64,000 bases of DNA, taken from the NCBI GenBank assembly GCA_938091335.1, contig CALLJG010000010.1, positions 1-64,000 of the forward strand, in the 5' to 3' direction. Both the position numbers and the translations under genes were made by a program. Shown here in pieces: positions 18,556-27,855 of this stretch (positions are counted from its first letter, which is position 1; every line of letters starts with the position of its first letter). The stretch comes from an uncultured Thermodesulfobacterium sp. (GTDB taxonomy: Bacteria; Desulfobacterota; Thermodesulfobacteria; Thermodesulfobacteriales; Thermodesulfobacteriaceae). The notes under the pieces were generated by a model that saw only the letters and a program-made list of their open reading frames with translations, had not been told where the DNA came from and ran no database searches.

Positions 18556-19626
18556 ATGGAAGAAAGAACTTACAAAATTGCAGTTATTCCTGGTGACGGG
18601 ACAGGTCCAGAAGTAATAAGAGAAGGAATAAAGGTTTTAGAGGAGGTTAGTAAAAGATTTAATATAAAATTTAGGTTTACTTTTTTAGACTGGGGAGGGG
18701 AGAGATATTTAAAAACAAAAGAGACCATACCAGAGGGAGGGATTGAGGAATTAAAAAAGCATGATGCCATTTATTTAGGAGCCATAGGGCATCCTAATGT
18801 AAAACCTGGAATTTTGGAAAAGGAAATACTTTTAAGAATACGATTTGAACTTGATCAATATATAAATTTAAGACCTGTTAAATTATATCCAGGGGTATGG
18901 ACTCCTATTAAAGATAAAGGTCCAGAAGATATAGATTTTGTTGTAATAAGGGAAAATACAGAGGGACTTTATGCTGGAAGTGGTGGATTTTTAAGGAAAG
19001 GAACTCCTTATGAAGTAGCTATACAAGAATCCATAAATACCAGATATGGAGTAGAAAGATGCATACGCTTTGCTTTTGAATATTGTAGAAAAAGAAATAA
19101 AAAGAAAAAGGTTACTTTAGTAGGAAAAACTAATGTTTTAACTTATGCATGGGATCTCTGGTATAGGGTATTCCAAGAAGTAGGTGAGGATTATCCTGAT
19201 ATAGAAAAAGATTATGCTCATGTGGATGCAGTATGCATGTGGTTTGTCAAAAATCCTGAATGGTTTGATGTAATTGTTACAGATAATATGTTTGGAGATA
19301 TTATTACTGATCTTGGAGCTATAATACAAGGAGGAATGGGAATTGCAGCTGGTGCTAACATTAACCCAAAGGGAGTTTCTATGTTTGAACCTATAGGAGG
19401 TTCAGCTCCTAAATATACTGGAAAAAATGTTATCAATCCATTAGCAACTATTTGCGCAGGAATGATGATGCTTGAATGGCTAGGAGAAGAAAAGGCTGCC
19501 AAAGCTATAGAAAATGCAGTAATTAAAGTTTGTAAAGATCATCTTAAAAGCCTCTCTGCCGGAAAAATGGGATATACAACTTCAGAGGTAGGTGATTTAG
19601 TTGCTAAATACATCTCTGAATCTTAA
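18556..19626 (+). CDS. leuB: Isocitrate/isopropylmalate dehydrogenase family protein, likely 3-isopropylmalate dehydrogenase
   Basis: '[14 protein letters not shown]', '[13 protein letters not shown]', '[31 protein letters not shown]', '[23 protein letters not shown]'. Confidence 0.85.
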   Translation: MEERTYKIAVIPGDGTGPEVIREGIKVLEEVSKRFNIKFRFTFLDWGGERYLKTKETIPEGGIEELKKHDAIYLGAIGHPNVKPGILEKEILLRIRFELDQYINLRPVKLYPGVWTPIKDKGPEDIDFVVIRENTEGLYAGSGGFLRKGTPYEVAIQESINTRYGVERCIRFAFEYCRKRNKKKKVTLVGKTNVLTYAWDLWYRVFQEVGEDYPDIEKDYAHVDAVCMWFVKNPEWFDVIVTDNMFGDIITDLGAIIQGGMGIAAGANINPKGVSMFEPIGGSAPKYTGKNVINPLATICAGMMMLEWLGEEKAAKAIENAVIKVCKDHLKSLSAGKMGYTTSEVGDLVAKYISES

Positions 19627-21406
19627 AGAAATACCTCAGGCACCAGGAGTTTATCTTTTTAAGTCTAAAAAAGGAGAGATTCTTTATGTAGGAAAAGCTA
19701 AAGATTTAAAAGCACGTCTTTCAACTTATGTAAAAGGACCTTTTTTATCTCCAAAATTAGAAATTTTATTAGAAAAAGTAGATTCTGTTGAATATTTTTT
19801 AACAGAAAATGAAAAATCTGCCCTTCTTTTAGAAGCAAATCTTATTAAAAAATATCGTCCCAAATACAATGTGCTTTTAAAAGATGATAAAAATTATCCA
19901 CTTTTAAGAATACCTATCAAAGAAAAGTATCCCTCTTTACAAATAGTAAGAAGAAGAAAAAAAGGAGATCAAGCCCTTTATTTTGGTCCTTTTACTTCAG
20001 CTAAAGGTCTAAGAGAAATTTTAAAGCTTATCTCTAAAACTTTTCCTTTAAGAAAATGTAGTCTTGCAGAAATGAAAAGAAGAAAAACTCCTTGTGTGTA
20101 TTACCAAATAAAAAAGTGTTTGGCTCCTTGTGTTTATCCTATTTCGGAAAATGAATATAAAAAATTAGTAGATGGAGTAATTGAATTTTTCCAAGGAAAA
20201 GGAACTGAGCTTATTAAAAAACTTGAAGAAGAAATGCATAAACTTTCTGAGAACTTAGAATTTGAAAGAGCTGCCTTCTTAAGAGACAGAATTGAAGACC
20301 TTAAAAAGATATTAGAAACTCAGGCTGTAGTTTTAAATGAACCATTAGATTTAGATCTATGGGAATTTAAAAAAGAGAATTCCTATGAATATTTCATTGT
20401 TCTTTTTGTTCGTTATGGATATCTTTATGGCTTTCAAACTTTTAAAATAAAAAATCCTTTAGAAGAAGGTTTTTCTCTTAAGGATGTAGTTTTACAATTT
20501 TATATGGATGGAAAGCTTATTCCTGAAAAAATCTTTTTACCTTCTGAAATTGAAGAAAAAGAAGAAATTGAAAATATTTTTTCTGAATTTACAGGAAATA
20601 AGATACAAATTCTTACTCAAATTGAAACTCCTGAAATTGAATCTTTAAAAGAACTTGCCTTAAAAAATTTAGAAAATTTTATTATTTCTGAGAAAAGAAG
20701 AGAAAAGCCATGGTATGCAGGTCTTTCAGAAGAATTAACAGAAGTTTTGAAACTTTCCCAAATCCCAAGATGGATTGAAGCTGTAGATCTTTCTCAATTT
20801 TATGGTTCAGCAAGAGTTGGAGCTCTTGTATGTTATTTTGAAGGAAACCCTGAAAAATCTCGCTATAAACATTATCATATAAAAACCGAAGCCAAAGATG
20901 ATTACGCTATGCTTTATGAAGTCATTTATAGAAGACTTAAAAGAGGATTAGAAGAAAAAGACCTACCTGATTTATTTCTTATAGATGGAGGAAAAGGACA
21001 TTTAGAAACTGCTTTAAGAGCTGCTGAAGACCTTAGAATAAAAGATGTAGAATTTAGAGCAATAGCAAAAAATGAAAAAAGACAACCTGAAAAATTATTC
21101 ATTCCCGGAAGAAAAAATCCCCTTTTTTTACCAAAATATAAAGATGTTTACCATTTTATAGGAAGAATTATGGATACTGCCCATAATTTTGCCAAAACCT
21201 TTGCCCAAAAAACTAAAGAAAAGGAAACTTTAGAAAGCCTTTTAGAAAAAATAAAAGGAATCGGACCAAAAAGAAAAGAAATTCTTCTAAAAAATTTCAA
21301 AAGTTTAGAAGAAATTTTAGAAGCACCTCTTGAAAAACTTGCAACCCTTCCCTGCTTTAATCTCAAAATCGCAAAAACTATAAAAGAAAAATTAATTAAA
21401 ACATAA
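19601..21406 (+). CDS. uvrC: Excinuclease ABC subunit C
   Basis: GIY-YIG 'APGVYLFKSKKGEILYVGKAKDLKARL', UVR region, 'DLFLIDGGKGHL', C-terminal HhH 'IKGIGPKRKEILLKNF'. Confidence 0.95.
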   Translation: MLNTSLNLKEIPQAPGVYLFKSKKGEILYVGKAKDLKARLSTYVKGPFLSPKLEILLEKVDSVEYFLTENEKSALLLEANLIKKYRPKYNVLLKDDKNYPLLRIPIKEKYPSLQIVRRRKKGDQALYFGPFTSAKGLREILKLISKTFPLRKCSLAEMKRRKTPCVYYQIKKCLAPCVYPISENEYKKLVDGVIEFFQGKGTELIKKLEEEMHKLSENLEFERAAFLRDRIEDLKKILETQAVVLNEPLDLDLWEFKKENSYEYFIVLFVRYGYLYGFQTFKIKNPLEEGFSLKDVVLQFYMDGKLIPEKIFLPSEIEEKEEIENIFSEFTGNKIQILTQIETPEIESLKELALKNLENFIISEKRREKPWYAGLSEELTEVLKLSQIPRWIEAVDLSQFYGSARVGALVCYFEGNPEKSRYKHYHIKTEAKDDYAMLYEVIYRRLKRGLEEKDLPDLFLIDGGKGHLETALRAAEDLRIKDVEFRAIAKNEKRQPEKLFIPGRKNPLFLPKYKDVYHFIGRIMDTAHNFAKTFAQKTKEKETLESLLEKIKGIGPKRKEILLKNFKSLEEILEAPLEKLATLPCFNLKIAKTIKEKLIKT

Positions 21407-21534
21407 TTTCAATAATTACGATTTTTGTTGACTTTATAAAAAATTTATGATATTGATATTTAATAATACTAAAAGTTTAAATTATAATACTAAAAGATTA
21501 AATTTTTGGATTTAAATTCCGAAAATATTCATAA

Positions 21535-22108
21535 ATGAAGGTCTTAGTTAATTTTAAAAATAGACTTATAGCTTATGCTTTACATGAAATTTTAAGAAAA
21601 ATAGAAAATGTCAGCCCTTGTAAACCTGAGGAAGATTGTAAAGATCCACGAATTATTTTAACTGACTATTTTAGTTTAAGTCCCCAACTATTTTCAAAAT
21701 ATCCAAAAGCAAAAATTGTTCTTATAGATACAGGAGTCAGGGAAAAGTTTCTATTAAAGGCTTTGACTCAATATAAAATGGCAGGAATTATAGCTCCTTA
21801 TACAGACATTAATCTTTTTAAGAAAGCTTTAAAAGTAATAAATGAAGGTCAGATCTGGCTTTGATAATAGATATATCAAATTTTTGATTCAAAACATTGA
21901 AAAAACTCCTAAAGGAATCCTTCTCACACCCAAAGAAAAAGAAATAATATCTTTTGTTTGTGAAGGATTATCTAATAAAGAAATAGCTCATAGGTTAAAT
22001 ATAAGTGAATCCACAATAAAAGCTCATCTTCATAGAATTTTTAAAAAACTGAACATACAAAGCAGAACCCAATTAGTAAGTATCTTTTTAGAAACTAATC
22101 ACCTCTAA
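21535..22108 (+). CDS. CsgD-like LuxR-family regulator (degenerate receiver plus LuxR HTH), split into two frames at CTT TGA
   Basis: 21535-21864 receiver-like half ends '...INEGQIWL*'; 21842-22108 in +1 frame has 'LTPKEKEIISFVCEGLSNKEIAHRLNISESTIKAHLHRIFKKLNIQSRTQLV'. Reading CTT then skipping one T gives 'GQIWLDNRYIKFLI', the expected linker. Confidence 0.78.
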
Positions 22109-22256
22109 AGTATTAATACTTAATAATTAAAAATTTTTAACCATTTTTTAAATACTTAATTTATCTCAAATTAAATCTTTTTCCTAATTTACTTTTCTTT
22201 TTAAAAAAATAAACTGCTTATATGAAGTAAAAAAAATTTAAAAGGAGGTGTGTGCC

Positions 22257-22703
22257 ATGATTAAAAAATTAGCATTAGGAGTTGCTTGTTTAGGTTTATT
22301 ATTTTCAACAACTTCTGGTTGGGGATGTAATGGTGATGATATCTGTAAGGTTGATAAACCTAAGCAAATTGTGGTTGGTTATGATATCAAGGTGGATCTG
22401 GATATCTGTATTGATCCTGGTACATTAAATGATGATTATTGGGATGGAGTAAATGCTTTTATTCTTCAAAATGGGAAAGAAAACTATGCAGTGATTGATC
22501 AACCCTCAACAGACAACAAAGCTGGAATAATTCAATCGGGAGACTCTAATGAAGGTTATATTTACCAAGAGGGTAAAACTGAAGTTGCTTTAATTCTTCA
22601 AGATGGAAACCATAATTATGGTTATATTTGGCAAGGATTAGAGGGTGCTAATGCTTTAATTATTCAAAGTGGAAATAAGAATACAGCTGAAATTTACCAA
22701 TAA
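22257..22703 (+). CDS. Curlin-repeat amyloid subunit 1 (CsgA/CsgB-like)
   Basis: AAAGGAGG RBS 22241-22248, signal peptide, repeats 'AGIIQSGDSNEGYIYQEG', 'ALILQDGNHNYGYIWQG', 'ALIIQSGNKNTAEIYQ'. Start moved from 22248 (GTG) to ATG 22257. Confidence 0.85.
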   Translation: MIKKLALGVACLGLLFSTTSGWGCNGDDICKVDKPKQIVVGYDIKVDLDICIDPGTLNDDYWDGVNAFILQNGKENYAVIDQPSTDNKAGIIQSGDSNEGYIYQEGKTEVALILQDGNHNYGYIWQGLEGANALIIQSGNKNTAEIYQ

Positions 22704-22713
22704 TTAAATTCTA

Positions 22714-22738
22714 AAAGCTGGGGTTAAACCCCAGCTTT
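22714..22738 (+). terminator. Strong inverted repeat between the two curlin genes (possible attenuator or mRNA-stabilising hairpin)
   Basis: AAAGCTGGGGTT-A-AACCCCAGCTTT perfect inverted repeat; downstream T run is interrupted (CTTTAGGTTTTT). Confidence 0.6.
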
Positions 22739-22750
22739 CTTTAGGTTTTT

Positions 22751-23164
22751 ATGAAAAATAAAATTTTTAGAATTTTTTTATTTTTAATTTTTTCTATAAT
22801 TTTTACTTTTCAAGCTAAATGTGAAGAAAATAAGAAATTAGAAATAGATGTAAATGCTGTCATTACTCAAATAGGAAATCAAAATCAAGCTTATCAATAC
22901 CAATATGGAATATCTGATATAGCATTTATTTATCAAGAAGGTTTTTCTAATTATGCCTCTCAGAAACAAGAAGGAAGTCATAATGAAGCTTATGTTTTTC
23001 AAATAGGTTCAAATAATAAAGCCTGTCAATTTCAATTTAATGATTATAATACTGCTATTGTTATTCAAATTGGCAATTTTAATGATGTTTTTCAGGAACA
23101 ATTTGGAGACTCCAGAAGCAGTATTATCCAGATAGGAAATGGAATTACCGTTTATCAAAATTAG
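22751..23164 (+). CDS. Curlin-repeat amyloid subunit 2 (CsgA/CsgB-like)
   Basis: Signal peptide and five repeats of the type 'AVITQIGNQNQAYQYQYG', 'EAYVFQIGSNNKACQFQF', 'AIVIQIGNFNDVFQEQFG'. Confidence 0.85.
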   Translation: MKNKIFRIFLFLIFSIIFTFQAKCEENKKLEIDVNAVITQIGNQNQAYQYQYGISDIAFIYQEGFSNYASQKQEGSHNEAYVFQIGSNNKACQFQFNDYNTAIVIQIGNFNDVFQEQFGDSRSSIIQIGNGITVYQN

Positions 23165-23540
23165 AAAAATAGGACCATTAAATATCCTTTTTTTGATTTT
23201 ATTTTTTTTAGGTTTTGGGAAAGCTATGACACCTTTAGAAATAAATTTAGAAATAAAAAGGGAGAAAAATTTTTTGAAGGTTTATACAATCTGTTATAAT
23301 CCTAATTCAGAGGCTTTTAGTTTTAAAATTAGTTTAAAAATAATTAAAAAAGGGCTTACAGGAATTTCTAATGTAATCCAAAATAAAAAAATAACCCTTT
23401 TGCCAAAAGAAAAAATTAAACCTATGCTTGGGCTTATAAAAATAGATCCTGAAGATTTTTATACTATAGAACTTAAGGTTTGGGATGAAAAAGGAAATCT
23501 CATTTTAGAAAAAACTATAAATTCTGAGAATTTAGTATGA
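23139..23540 (+). CDS. CsgH/CsgC-like curli accessory protein
   Basis: Position between curlin and CsgE; 'LEINLEIKREKNFLKVYTICYNP...IKKGLTGISNVIQNKKITLLPKEKIKPMLGLIKI' resembles the CsgH pattern (GxSnvxQ). Confidence 0.6.
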   Translation: MELPFIKIRKIGPLNILFLILFFLGFGKAMTPLEINLEIKREKNFLKVYTICYNPNSEAFSFKISLKIIKKGLTGISNVIQNKKITLLPKEKIKPMLGLIKIDPEDFYTIELKVWDEKGNLILEKTINSENLV

Positions 23541-23938
23541 AATATATTTTATTTTTTCTTTTTTTATTTTTTAATTTTTATAACCCATTGTTAGCTCAAG
23601 AAATTGAGGAAAAAAGAAAAGAACCTGTTTTTTATGGTTTTATCTTTGATAAGACAAAAACTAAATTAGGTAGAGACTTTTATGAAACCTTTTCAAGTCT
23701 TTGGGAATTTCCTTCTGGAACAGAACATATGAATATAGTTATTGATGAACAAAGTGATCCAAGATGGGGAACCCAAATCTTAATATTTGTTGAAGATAAT
23801 CTTATTTATTATACCTTATTAAAGCCTCGTGCAGAAGATATTGATGAAAAGGCAGAAGAAGCAGTGCAGAGAGTTTTTAACTATCTTATGAATTATCTTC
23901 AATATCAAAAATATCTTGAACAAGAAAAGTTTATGTAG
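23537..23938 (+). CDS. csgE: Curli assembly protein CsgE
   Basis: 'EVPVFYGFIFDKTKTKLGRDFYETFSSLW'-type N-terminus (as read: EPVFYGFIFDKTKTKLGRDFYETFSSLW), 'NIVIDEQSDPRWGTQILIFVEDNLIYYTLL'. Confidence 0.88.
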   Translation: MKYILFFLFLFFNFYNPLLAQEIEEKRKEPVFYGFIFDKTKTKLGRDFYETFSSLWEFPSGTEHMNIVIDEQSDPRWGTQILIFVEDNLIYYTLLKPRAEDIDEKAEEAVQRVFNYLMNYLQYQKYLEQEKFM

Positions 23939-23950
23939 GAGGTTAAAAAA

Positions 23951-24376
23951 ATGAAAATAAAAAAGTTTTTTTTATTAGGCTCCCTTTTAAGTTTAACTTC
24001 TTTATCTCATGCTACTGAATTAGTTTTTCAATTTACCAATCCTTCTTTTGGAGGAAATCCTCTTTATGGTTCTTCTTATTTTCAAAGTGCTCAGATGCAA
24101 AATATTTTTAAAGAAAAGCCAAAACCTTGGTTTAGGCATCGATCTTTAATTGAGAGATTTACTGATAGTTTTACCAGCCAGCTTCTTTACCGAATGTCTC
24201 ATTATATTTTAGATCAGATCTTTGGAGAAGATAATCAATTACCAGATAAACCCCAAAGTTATACTATAGGAAACTTTCGTATTGAATATGATCCCACAGG
24301 AGAAAATTATGTATTTACCATAACTGATCTTTCAACAGGAGAATCAACTACTATAGAGATTCCTAAGGTTATATAA
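23951..24376 (+). CDS. csgF: Curli assembly protein CsgF
   Basis: Signal peptide then 'TELVFQFTNPSFGGNPLYGSSYFQSAQMQN', the CsgF N-terminus pattern. Confidence 0.9.
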   Translation: MKIKKFFLLGSLLSLTSLSHATELVFQFTNPSFGGNPLYGSSYFQSAQMQNIFKEKPKPWFRHRSLIERFTDSFTSQLLYRMSHYILDQIFGEDNQLPDKPQSYTIGNFRIEYDPTGENYVFTITDLSTGESTTIEIPKVI

Positions 24377-24403
24377 AAATTTCAATCTTTTTAGGGGGAT
24401 AAA

Positions 24404-25303
24404 ATGAAAAAAATTGGAATATCTTTTTTAGGCTTAATTCTTATTTTGGGAGGATGTGCTGGTCCTGTGTATTCACCTTTTTATGAAAAAGCTATAAGTG
24501 GAACAGAATATATTACTTCTGTTCATAAAGATTTAACAAGTTTACCTCCACCTGAAAAGCAGGTTCCTGTTGCAGTATATAAATTTAGAGATCAAACAGG
24601 CCAATATAAACCACCTATTGTTGGAACAAGTTTCTCTACAGCAGTAACTCAAGGTGCAACTGCTATACTTATTAAAGCTCTTGAAGATAGTGGTTGGTTT
24701 ATTCCTTTGGAAAGAGAAAATTTAGCTAATTTACTTCAAGAAAGAAAAATTATTTTACAGATGAGTCAACAATATGATGATGAGAAATTAAAAGAGTCTG
24801 CTCTTAAAGTTTTACAGCCTTTGATTTATGCAGGGGTTATTTTTGAGGGAGGGATAATTGGGTATGATACTAATATTGTTACTGGTGGATTTGGAGCTAA
24901 ATATTTTGGGGCAGGAGGTGCTGTTCAGTATAGAGTAGATAGAGTGACAGTTTATCTAAGAGCAGTTTCAGTAAAAAATGGAGCTATTCTAAAAACAGTT
25001 CAAGCAACAAAAGTAGTGCTTTCTCAACAGCTTTCAGGTGGATTTTTTAGATTTGTAAGATTAAATCGTCTTCTTGAAATTGAAACTGGAATTTCATCCA
25101 ATGAACCAGTAGAAATGGCTGTTCAAGAAGCTATTGAAAAAGCAGTTTATGATATGATTATAGAAGGAGTAAAAATAGGGATGTGGAAACCTAAAGACCC
25201 TGAAGCTTTTAAAGTAGTAGTAGAAAGATATGAAAAAGAAAAAGAAGAAGCTCTAAAGCGCTTTAAAGGATCTGGAGAATCTGATTTTTGGGGAGTAAAA
25301 TAA
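24404..25303 (+). CDS. csgG: Curli secretion channel lipoprotein CsgG
   Basis: Lipobox 'LILGGC'; 'VAVYKFRDQTGQYKP', 'FSTAVTQGATAILIKALEDSGWFIPLERENLANLLQERKI'. Confidence 0.94.
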   Translation: MKKIGISFLGLILILGGCAGPVYSPFYEKAISGTEYITSVHKDLTSLPPPEKQVPVAVYKFRDQTGQYKPPIVGTSFSTAVTQGATAILIKALEDSGWFIPLERENLANLLQERKIILQMSQQYDDEKLKESALKVLQPLIYAGVIFEGGIIGYDTNIVTGGFGAKYFGAGGAVQYRVDRVTVYLRAVSVKNGAILKTVQATKVVLSQQLSGGFFRFVRLNRLLEIETGISSNEPVEMAVQEAIEKAVYDMIIEGVKIGMWKPKDPEAFKVVVERYEKEKEEALKRFKGSGESDFWGVK

Positions 25304-25309
25304 AAATAT

Positions 25310-26074
25310 TTAGGTTTTTAGATCTTTTTCAATAATTTCTGCTATTTTTTTTCCGCTCATAAGCATTCCTCCAAATATAGGTCCCATTCTAGGAAGACCA
25401 AAAACTTCACATACTGCTATCCCTGTTACATAAAGACCTTCTACAATTTTACCTGTATATTCTACTACCAATTTTTCTGAAACTTCACTCCAATTGGATT
25501 TTTCTCCTTTTAAAATTATATTTAATTCTGGATTTTTTTCTGCTGCAATTTGAATTATTTCAGCCCCATGCCCAGTAGCATCAACTAAAGCTTTTGCCTG
25601 AGTATAAAGGGGATCTACATGAAGACCTGAAATTTCAATAGAGCTCCATTTCCATAAAACACCTTTTATTTTAGGAGGATTATCTCTAACTATTACATCC
25701 TCAACATAAACCCCAAGAAATATCTTTGCTCCAGAATCAAGAGCACCATTTGCAAGCTTTGCTATAAGCTCAGCTGGATCAAGAACATATAATTTTTTAT
25801 CAGCCTTTTTATACTTTATTTTAAAATCTTCTAAAATGGGAACAGCCTCTTCTTGCACTACTATTTTAGGAATCATATTTCCTCCTCCTCCTATTCCTCC
25901 ACCAAAAGAAAGCCTTTTTTCAAAAACAGCTACCTTAAAACCTTTTTCCGCAATATACTTAGCAGAAGTTAATCCAGAAGGACCTGCTCCTATTATAAGC
26001 ACATCTACATCACTATACTCATAAAGATCTTCCATCCCATATTTTATTATTGCTCTTTGTATCTCAAGCTCCAT
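25310..26074 (-). CDS. thi4: Thi4-family thiazole synthase (likely sulfide-dependent)
   Basis: 'DVLIIGAGPSGLTSAKYIAEKG', 'GGGIGGGGNMIPK', 'GLHVDPL', 'GLYVTGIAVCEVFGLPRMGPIFGGMLMSGKK'. Confidence 0.9.
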   Translation of the reverse strand: MELEIQRAIIKYGMEDLYEYSDVDVLIIGAGPSGLTSAKYIAEKGFKVAVFEKRLSFGGGIGGGGNMIPKIVVQEEAVPILEDFKIKYKKADKKLYVLDPAELIAKLANGALDSGAKIFLGVYVEDVIVRDNPPKIKGVLWKWSSIEISGLHVDPLYTQAKALVDATGHGAEIIQIAAEKNPELNIILKGEKSNWSEVSEKLVVEYTGKIVEGLYVTGIAVCEVFGLPRMGPIFGGMLMSGKKIAEIIEKDLKT

Positions 26075-26214
26075 ATTTTACCTCCAGAAATTTTATTCAA
26101 AAAACTTTTACCAAATTATCAATAATATTTTTAATATTTAATATTTAGTGAAAAAAATAACTTTTATTTTTCTATGGAGTTTATTATAATGATTTAAAAA
26201 AGAAAGACTTAAAA

Positions 26215-27855
26215 ATGGAAAAAAAGGTTATTGGTCAACTTCTTAAGGAAAAGGGATTTATTAGTGAAGATTATATTCGGTTTGCCTTACTTGAACAAAA
26301 AGCAACAGGGGAAAAACTCGGAGAGGTTTTTGTTAGAACTGGATTAGTTACAGATTTAGAAATAGCTATGGTTCTTGCTGAACAAAGTAATTTACCTTTT
26401 TTGGATATTTCTCAAATTTTACCCTCTCAAGAAGCCTTAAATAAGGTACCTTTTTCTTTTGCAAGAAAATATGAAGTTTTACCTATAAGAATAAATCCAG
26501 ACCGAAGTCTTGAAGTAGCTATTTCAGATCCTTTTAATTATCAATTAATTGAAGCGATTTCCAGAATTTCAGGAATGAAAGTTTCTCCAGTTATATCATC
26601 TTCTTCACAAATTAGAAAAACTATTGAAAGGTTTTATTATTTTTTAGAAAATCCCATAGAATCGCAGATCTTAAATCTTATTGAAAAGCTAAAAATTAAT
26701 CCTTTAGTAGATTTTGATGCTGAAGATCTTTTTGAAAAACTTGCAATTTCAGCAATTATAAATAGGGCTACAGATTTACATATAACCCCTACAGAAAAAA
26801 GTGTTAAGATTTATTTAAGAATAGATGGTGTATTAGAACCTTTGGTGGTATTTCCTAAAGCAGTATATGGAAGGTTGGTAAATATAATAAAAGTAAAAGG
26901 AAACATGGATATAGCTGAAACAAGACTTCCTCAAGATGGAAGAATGCAGTTTTCCTTTTTCGGAGAATCTTTTGACTTAAGAATTTCTACTATAAGAACT
27001 CCCTATGGAGAAAATTTAGTTTTAAGATTCTTACCTTTAGGTGCTTATGTACAACATCTTTCCTATTTGGGCTTTTCTTCTGAACAGATTGATCTTATTT
27101 ATCAAATTATGAGTTTTCCTTATGGAATGTTTCTAGTTACAGGTCCAACTGGTTCAGGGAAAACAACCACACTTTTTGCTTGTCTTAGAACCTTAAATCT
27201 TTTAGAAAAAAATATCTTAACAGCTGAAGATCCTATTGAGTATAGTTTACCTTTAATAAGACAAACCCAAGTAAATGAAGAAATTGGATATAACTTTGCA
27301 AGAGCCATTAGACATTTTCTGCGCCAAGACCCTGATATTATAATGGTAGGAGAAATTAGGGATGAAGAAACAGCTCAAATGGCTGTAAGGTCTGCTCTTA
27401 CAGGACACCTTTTTCTTTCAACTCTTCATACCAATGATGCTTTTTCTGCTATTTTTAGATTAATAGATCTTGGAATTTCTTCAGATATGCTCTCTTCTTC
27501 CCTTGTGGGACTTTTAGCCCAAAGACTTATAAGAAAAATTTGCCCCTATTGTAAAGAAGAATATATACCAAGTCCTAAGCTTCTTCATTATTATAACCTT
27601 CCAGAAGATCATATTTATTACAGAGGAAAAGGTTGTGAACACTGTAGATTTAAAGGATATCTTGGAAGAACTGCAATAGCTGAAATCTTTTTTATGGATG
27701 AAGACTTCATTAAATTACTTGCTAAAAACTCCTCATTACCTGAATTCTTAGAGCTTGCAAAATCTAAAAATCTTAAATTTATGAAAGAAGATGCCAAAAA
27801 AAAGGTTTTAGAAGGAATTACTACTGTGGAAGAAATAAAAAGAGTACTGGGATAA
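26215..27855 (+). CDS. GspE/PilB/MshE-type secretion ATPase
   Basis: N-terminal GspE domain; 'MFLVTGPTGSGKTTTLFACL', 'AEDPIEYSLPLIRQTQVNEEIG', 'RQDPDIIMVGEIRDEETAQMAVRSALTGHLFLSTLHTNDA', CxxC motifs. Confidence 0.95.
   Translation: MEKKVIGQLLKEKGFISEDYIRFALLEQKATGEKLGEVFVRTGLVTDLEIAMVLAEQSNLPFLDISQILPSQEALNKVPFSFARKYEVLPIRINPDRSLEVAISDPFNYQLIEAISRISGMKVSPVISSSSQIRKTIERFYYFLENPIESQILNLIEKLKINPLVDFDAEDLFEKLAISAIINRATDLHITPTEKSVKIYLRIDGVLEPLVVFPKAVYGRLVNIIKVKGNMDIAETRLPQDGRMQFSFFGESFDLRISTIRTPYGENLVLRFLPLGAYVQHLSYLGFSSEQIDLIYQIMSFPYGMFLVTGPTGSGKTTTLFACLRTLNLLEKNILTAEDPIEYSLPLIRQTQVNEEIGYNFARAIRHFLRQDPDIIMVGEIRDEETAQMAVRSALTGHLFLSTLHTNDAFSAIFRLIDLGISSDMLSSSLVGLLAQRLIRKICPYCKEEYIPSPKLLHYYNLPEDHIYYRGKGCEHCRFKGYLGRTAIAEIFFMDEDFIKLLAKNSSLPEFLELAKSKNLKFMKEDAKKKVLEGITTVEEIKRVLG

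Noticed and set aside
22440-23160. Short tandem DNA repeats / CRISPR-like array
   Set aside because: Repeats are protein-level curlin repeats (Q-x-G-x3-N) with diverged DNA; no constant direct repeats with spacers anywhere in the window.
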